A DNA stretch of 7,651 nt from JBCBZH01 sp039815415. Lineage in GTDB: Bacteria > Bacteroidota > Rhodothermia > Rhodothermales > Rubricoccaceae. The notes beneath the pieces were generated by a model. The model was not told where the DNA came from, made no database searches, and saw only the letters and a list, made by a program, of their open reading frames with translations. Position 1 is the first letter of the stretch; each line of letters starts with the position of its first letter. The position numbers were made by a program, and so were the translations under genes. Shown in pieces: positions 6,216 to 7,651 of this stretch. The stretch covers positions 1 through 7,651 of the forward strand of contig JBCBZH010000219.1 of the NCBI GenBank assembly GCA_039815415.1, given 5' to 3'.

Positions 6216-7651
6216 CTAGACGCGGCGATGGGCAGACTGGCGAACACCAGCCGTCTTGGCAAACCCGACCGCCTTGCGAGCGTCGAAACGATTGAGGACA
6301 GCACCGATGCGGCTCAGGCCGACACCCGCCAGCTCGGCGGCAACCTGCGAGAGCGCATCGAGATCGGACGCGCCAGCCTGAGCGATGAGCAGAGCGGCGT
6401 CCGCGTGGGGCGCCAGCAAGGCGGCATCTGCGGCATGGAGCGCCGGCGGCGCATCCACGATCACCAGATCGAAGGCGGTGCGGAGGTTGTTCAGCAGCTC
6501 GCCGACCTGATGCGGCGCCCACATCTCATCGGGGTTCTGCGCTGTCTCGCGAGGGGTCATCGCGAACAGCGACGGGACCGTCGTGCTCCAGTAGACGAGG
6601 TTCGTGCCATCAGGGCCTTCGCCGAGGGCCTGGTGGTCTCCCAGGCCGAGAAGCTCACTGATGGTTGGCTTGCGAAGGTCAGCGTCCACGAGCAGCACAC
6701 GCCGGCCCGCCTGTGCCGCTGCGACAGCAAGATTGCTCGCCACCACGCTCTTGCCCGTCCCGCTCTCCGGAGCCGTCACGAGCACGACCTCAGGGGCCAT
6801 CGCGGCACCCGAGTAGAGGTTCGCGTGGAGATGGCGGAAGGTTTCCGCCTGCGGAGAGAACGGATGCGTGAGCGTGATCAACGAGGCGTCGATGCTCGCT
6901 CCGTCGTGTTCCTGGCGCCCGTCCTTCATGGCCGCCCCGAGATCCGGGAGCGTGCCGAGGACGGCGAAGCCATGTTCTTCGAGGTCATCCGGCGTGTGGA
7001 CCCGAGCGTCTGTGCGATAGCGTACCGCAGCCCCCGCCAGCCCGAGCATGAGCCCGAGAAGGCCTCCGAGGACTAGGTTGAGTGGAAGATTCGGGGATGC
7101 AGGCTTGGTGGGCACCTGGACTTCGGTGATGACCTGTGCAATTCCCAGTTCGGTGTCCTCTGCCAGGCTGACCCGCTCGAGTTCCTCGCTGAGACGCTGG
7201 ACAGTGGAGGCGGAGAGTGCCTGCTGGCGCTGCAGACGCCCCAGCTCGACCTGCTGCTCCGGCACACCGCGAAGCTGCCCTTGCGCTTGCCCGATGCGGG
7301 ACGACAGCGTCGCCGCGCGTGCGTTGGCGCCTTGGAGAGCGGCACGCTCCTGCGAGATCTGGCGCTGCAGATCGGCGATGTAGGCTCCTGAGTTGGTGGC
7401 GTCGAGGCCACCAGACGCAATGGTTGCGTCGGTTTGCTGGTTGGCGATCGCCTGGCGCTCGCGTTGAAGGGCGTCGAGCCGTTCCACCATGCGGCGAACG
7501 TCCGGGTGCGACCGTGGGTTGGCCTGCAGCTCCGGGTTGCGGAGGTAGACGTTGGCGAGCAGGCCCTCGAGCTGAGCGATGTCGGCGTCGAGCTGCTGCG
7601 TCTGGGCCGGAGACGCAGTCACGGCGGCAGAGGCGCTCTCCTGGAGGCGGC
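6216..7651 (-). CDS. Wzz/GumC-type chain-length protein with BY-kinase-like ATPase domain, 5' end cut by window edge
   Basis: The frame is open to the right edge (477 residues visible), so the GTG at 7622 is not taken as the start; nine codons (RLQESASAA) precede it. Numbering from 7622: a long Gln/Arg/Ala-rich coiled coil (about 10-160) is the periplasmic stalk of a polysaccharide co-polymerase. Then comes the proline-rich VPTKPASPNLP (170-180) and a membrane helix (180-200). The cytoplasmic domain has APESGTGKSVVASNLA (284-299, Walker A), VLLVDADLRKP (309-319, Walker A' with the D-x-D-x-R of bacterial tyrosine kinases) and LVIVDAPP (386-393, Walker B), plus QNPDEMW (362-368), the counterpart of the kinases' NPxELL. 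The first membrane helix and Wzz N-terminal region must lie outside the window. Such proteins set polymer length and couple synthesis to export. Oddly, no tyrosine occurs after Y344, so the usual C-terminal Tyr cluster is missing. It may be an ATPase without autokinase activity. Confidence 0.88.
   Translation of the reverse strand, partial: RLQESASAAVTASPAQTQQLDADIAQLEGLLANVYLRNPELQANPRSHPDVRRMVERLDALQRERQAIANQQTDATIASGGLDATNSGAYIADLQRQISQERAALQGANARAATLSSRIGQAQGQLRGVPEQQVELGRLQRQQALSASTVQRLSEELERVSLAEDTELGIAQVITEVQVPTKPASPNLPLNLVLGGLLGLMLGLAGAAVRYRTDARVHTPDDLEEHGFAVLGTLPDLGAAMKDGRQEHDGASIDASLITLTHPFSPQAETFRHLHANLYSGAAMAPEVVLVTAPESGTGKSVVASNLAVAAAQAGRRVLLVDADLRKPTISELLGLGDHQALGEGPDGTNLVYWSTTVPSLFAMTPRETAQNPDEMWAPHQVGELLNNLRTAFDLVIVDAPPALHAADAALLAPHADAALLIAQAGASDLDALSQVAAELAGVGLSRIGAVLNRFDARKAVGFAKTAGVRQSAHRRV

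Noticed and set aside
5532..7076. Long plus-strand open frame of 514 codons
   Set aside because: It lies opposite the SLBB and kinase-like genes, is Arg/Glu/His-rich with no recognisable domain, and is the expected mirror of GC-rich coding sequence.
7620..7622. GTG at 7622 as the start of the kinase-like gene
   Set aside because: The frame is open to the window edge and the visible part begins inside the coiled coil; a protein of this family needs a membrane helix and Wzz region before it.
1..7651. tRNA, rRNA, CRISPR, insertion sequence or phage genes
   Set aside because: I saw no repeat arrays, terminal inverted repeats, transposase motifs or cloverleaf-like sequence; the six coding regions account for nearly all bases.

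Overview
The window is GC-rich, almost wholly coding, and read entirely from the minus strand. It looks like the inside of one exopolysaccharide or O-antigen/capsule operon of the Wzx/Wzy-dependent type. In transcription order (right to left) it holds: a Wzz/BY-kinase-like chain-length and assembly ATPase (5' end outside the window); a very short secreted SLBB-domain polysaccharide export protein; a large protein in which a Wzx-like flippase is joined in frame to a GT4 glycosyltransferase; an O-antigen ligase/polymerase (Wzy/WaaL-like) membrane protein; a second, soluble GT4 glycosyltransferase; and the first 131 residues of a WecB/TagA/CpsF-family (GT26) glycosyltransferase that runs off the left edge.

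Spacing is tight: gaps of 12, 55 and 9 nt, then overlaps of 68 nt (perhaps overstated by a homopolymer miscount) and 23 nt. I see no promoter or terminator inside, so one long transcript is likely. The genes fit one pathway. The two GT4 enzymes and the GT26 enzyme would build a lipid-linked repeat unit on the cytoplasmic face, the flippase half would move it across the inner membrane, the Wzy-like protein would polymerise or transfer it outside, and the kinase-like and SLBB proteins would control length and export. The initiating phosphoglycosyl transferase and a full-length Wza-type channel are not in the window.

The organism cannot be named firmly. A short SLBB protein with a C-terminal membrane segment, weak or absent Shine-Dalgarno sequences before every visible start, and high GC suggest a GC-rich Bacteroidota/Rhodothermota-type marine or halophilic bacterium. 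This rests on family resemblance, not on a search.

No undescribed system stands out. The points most worth a second look are the flippase-glycosyltransferase fusion, the kinase-like protein with no tyrosine in its C-terminal third or tail, the minimal SLBB exporter, and a six-G run where one extra base would end the Wzy-like gene just before the next start codon.
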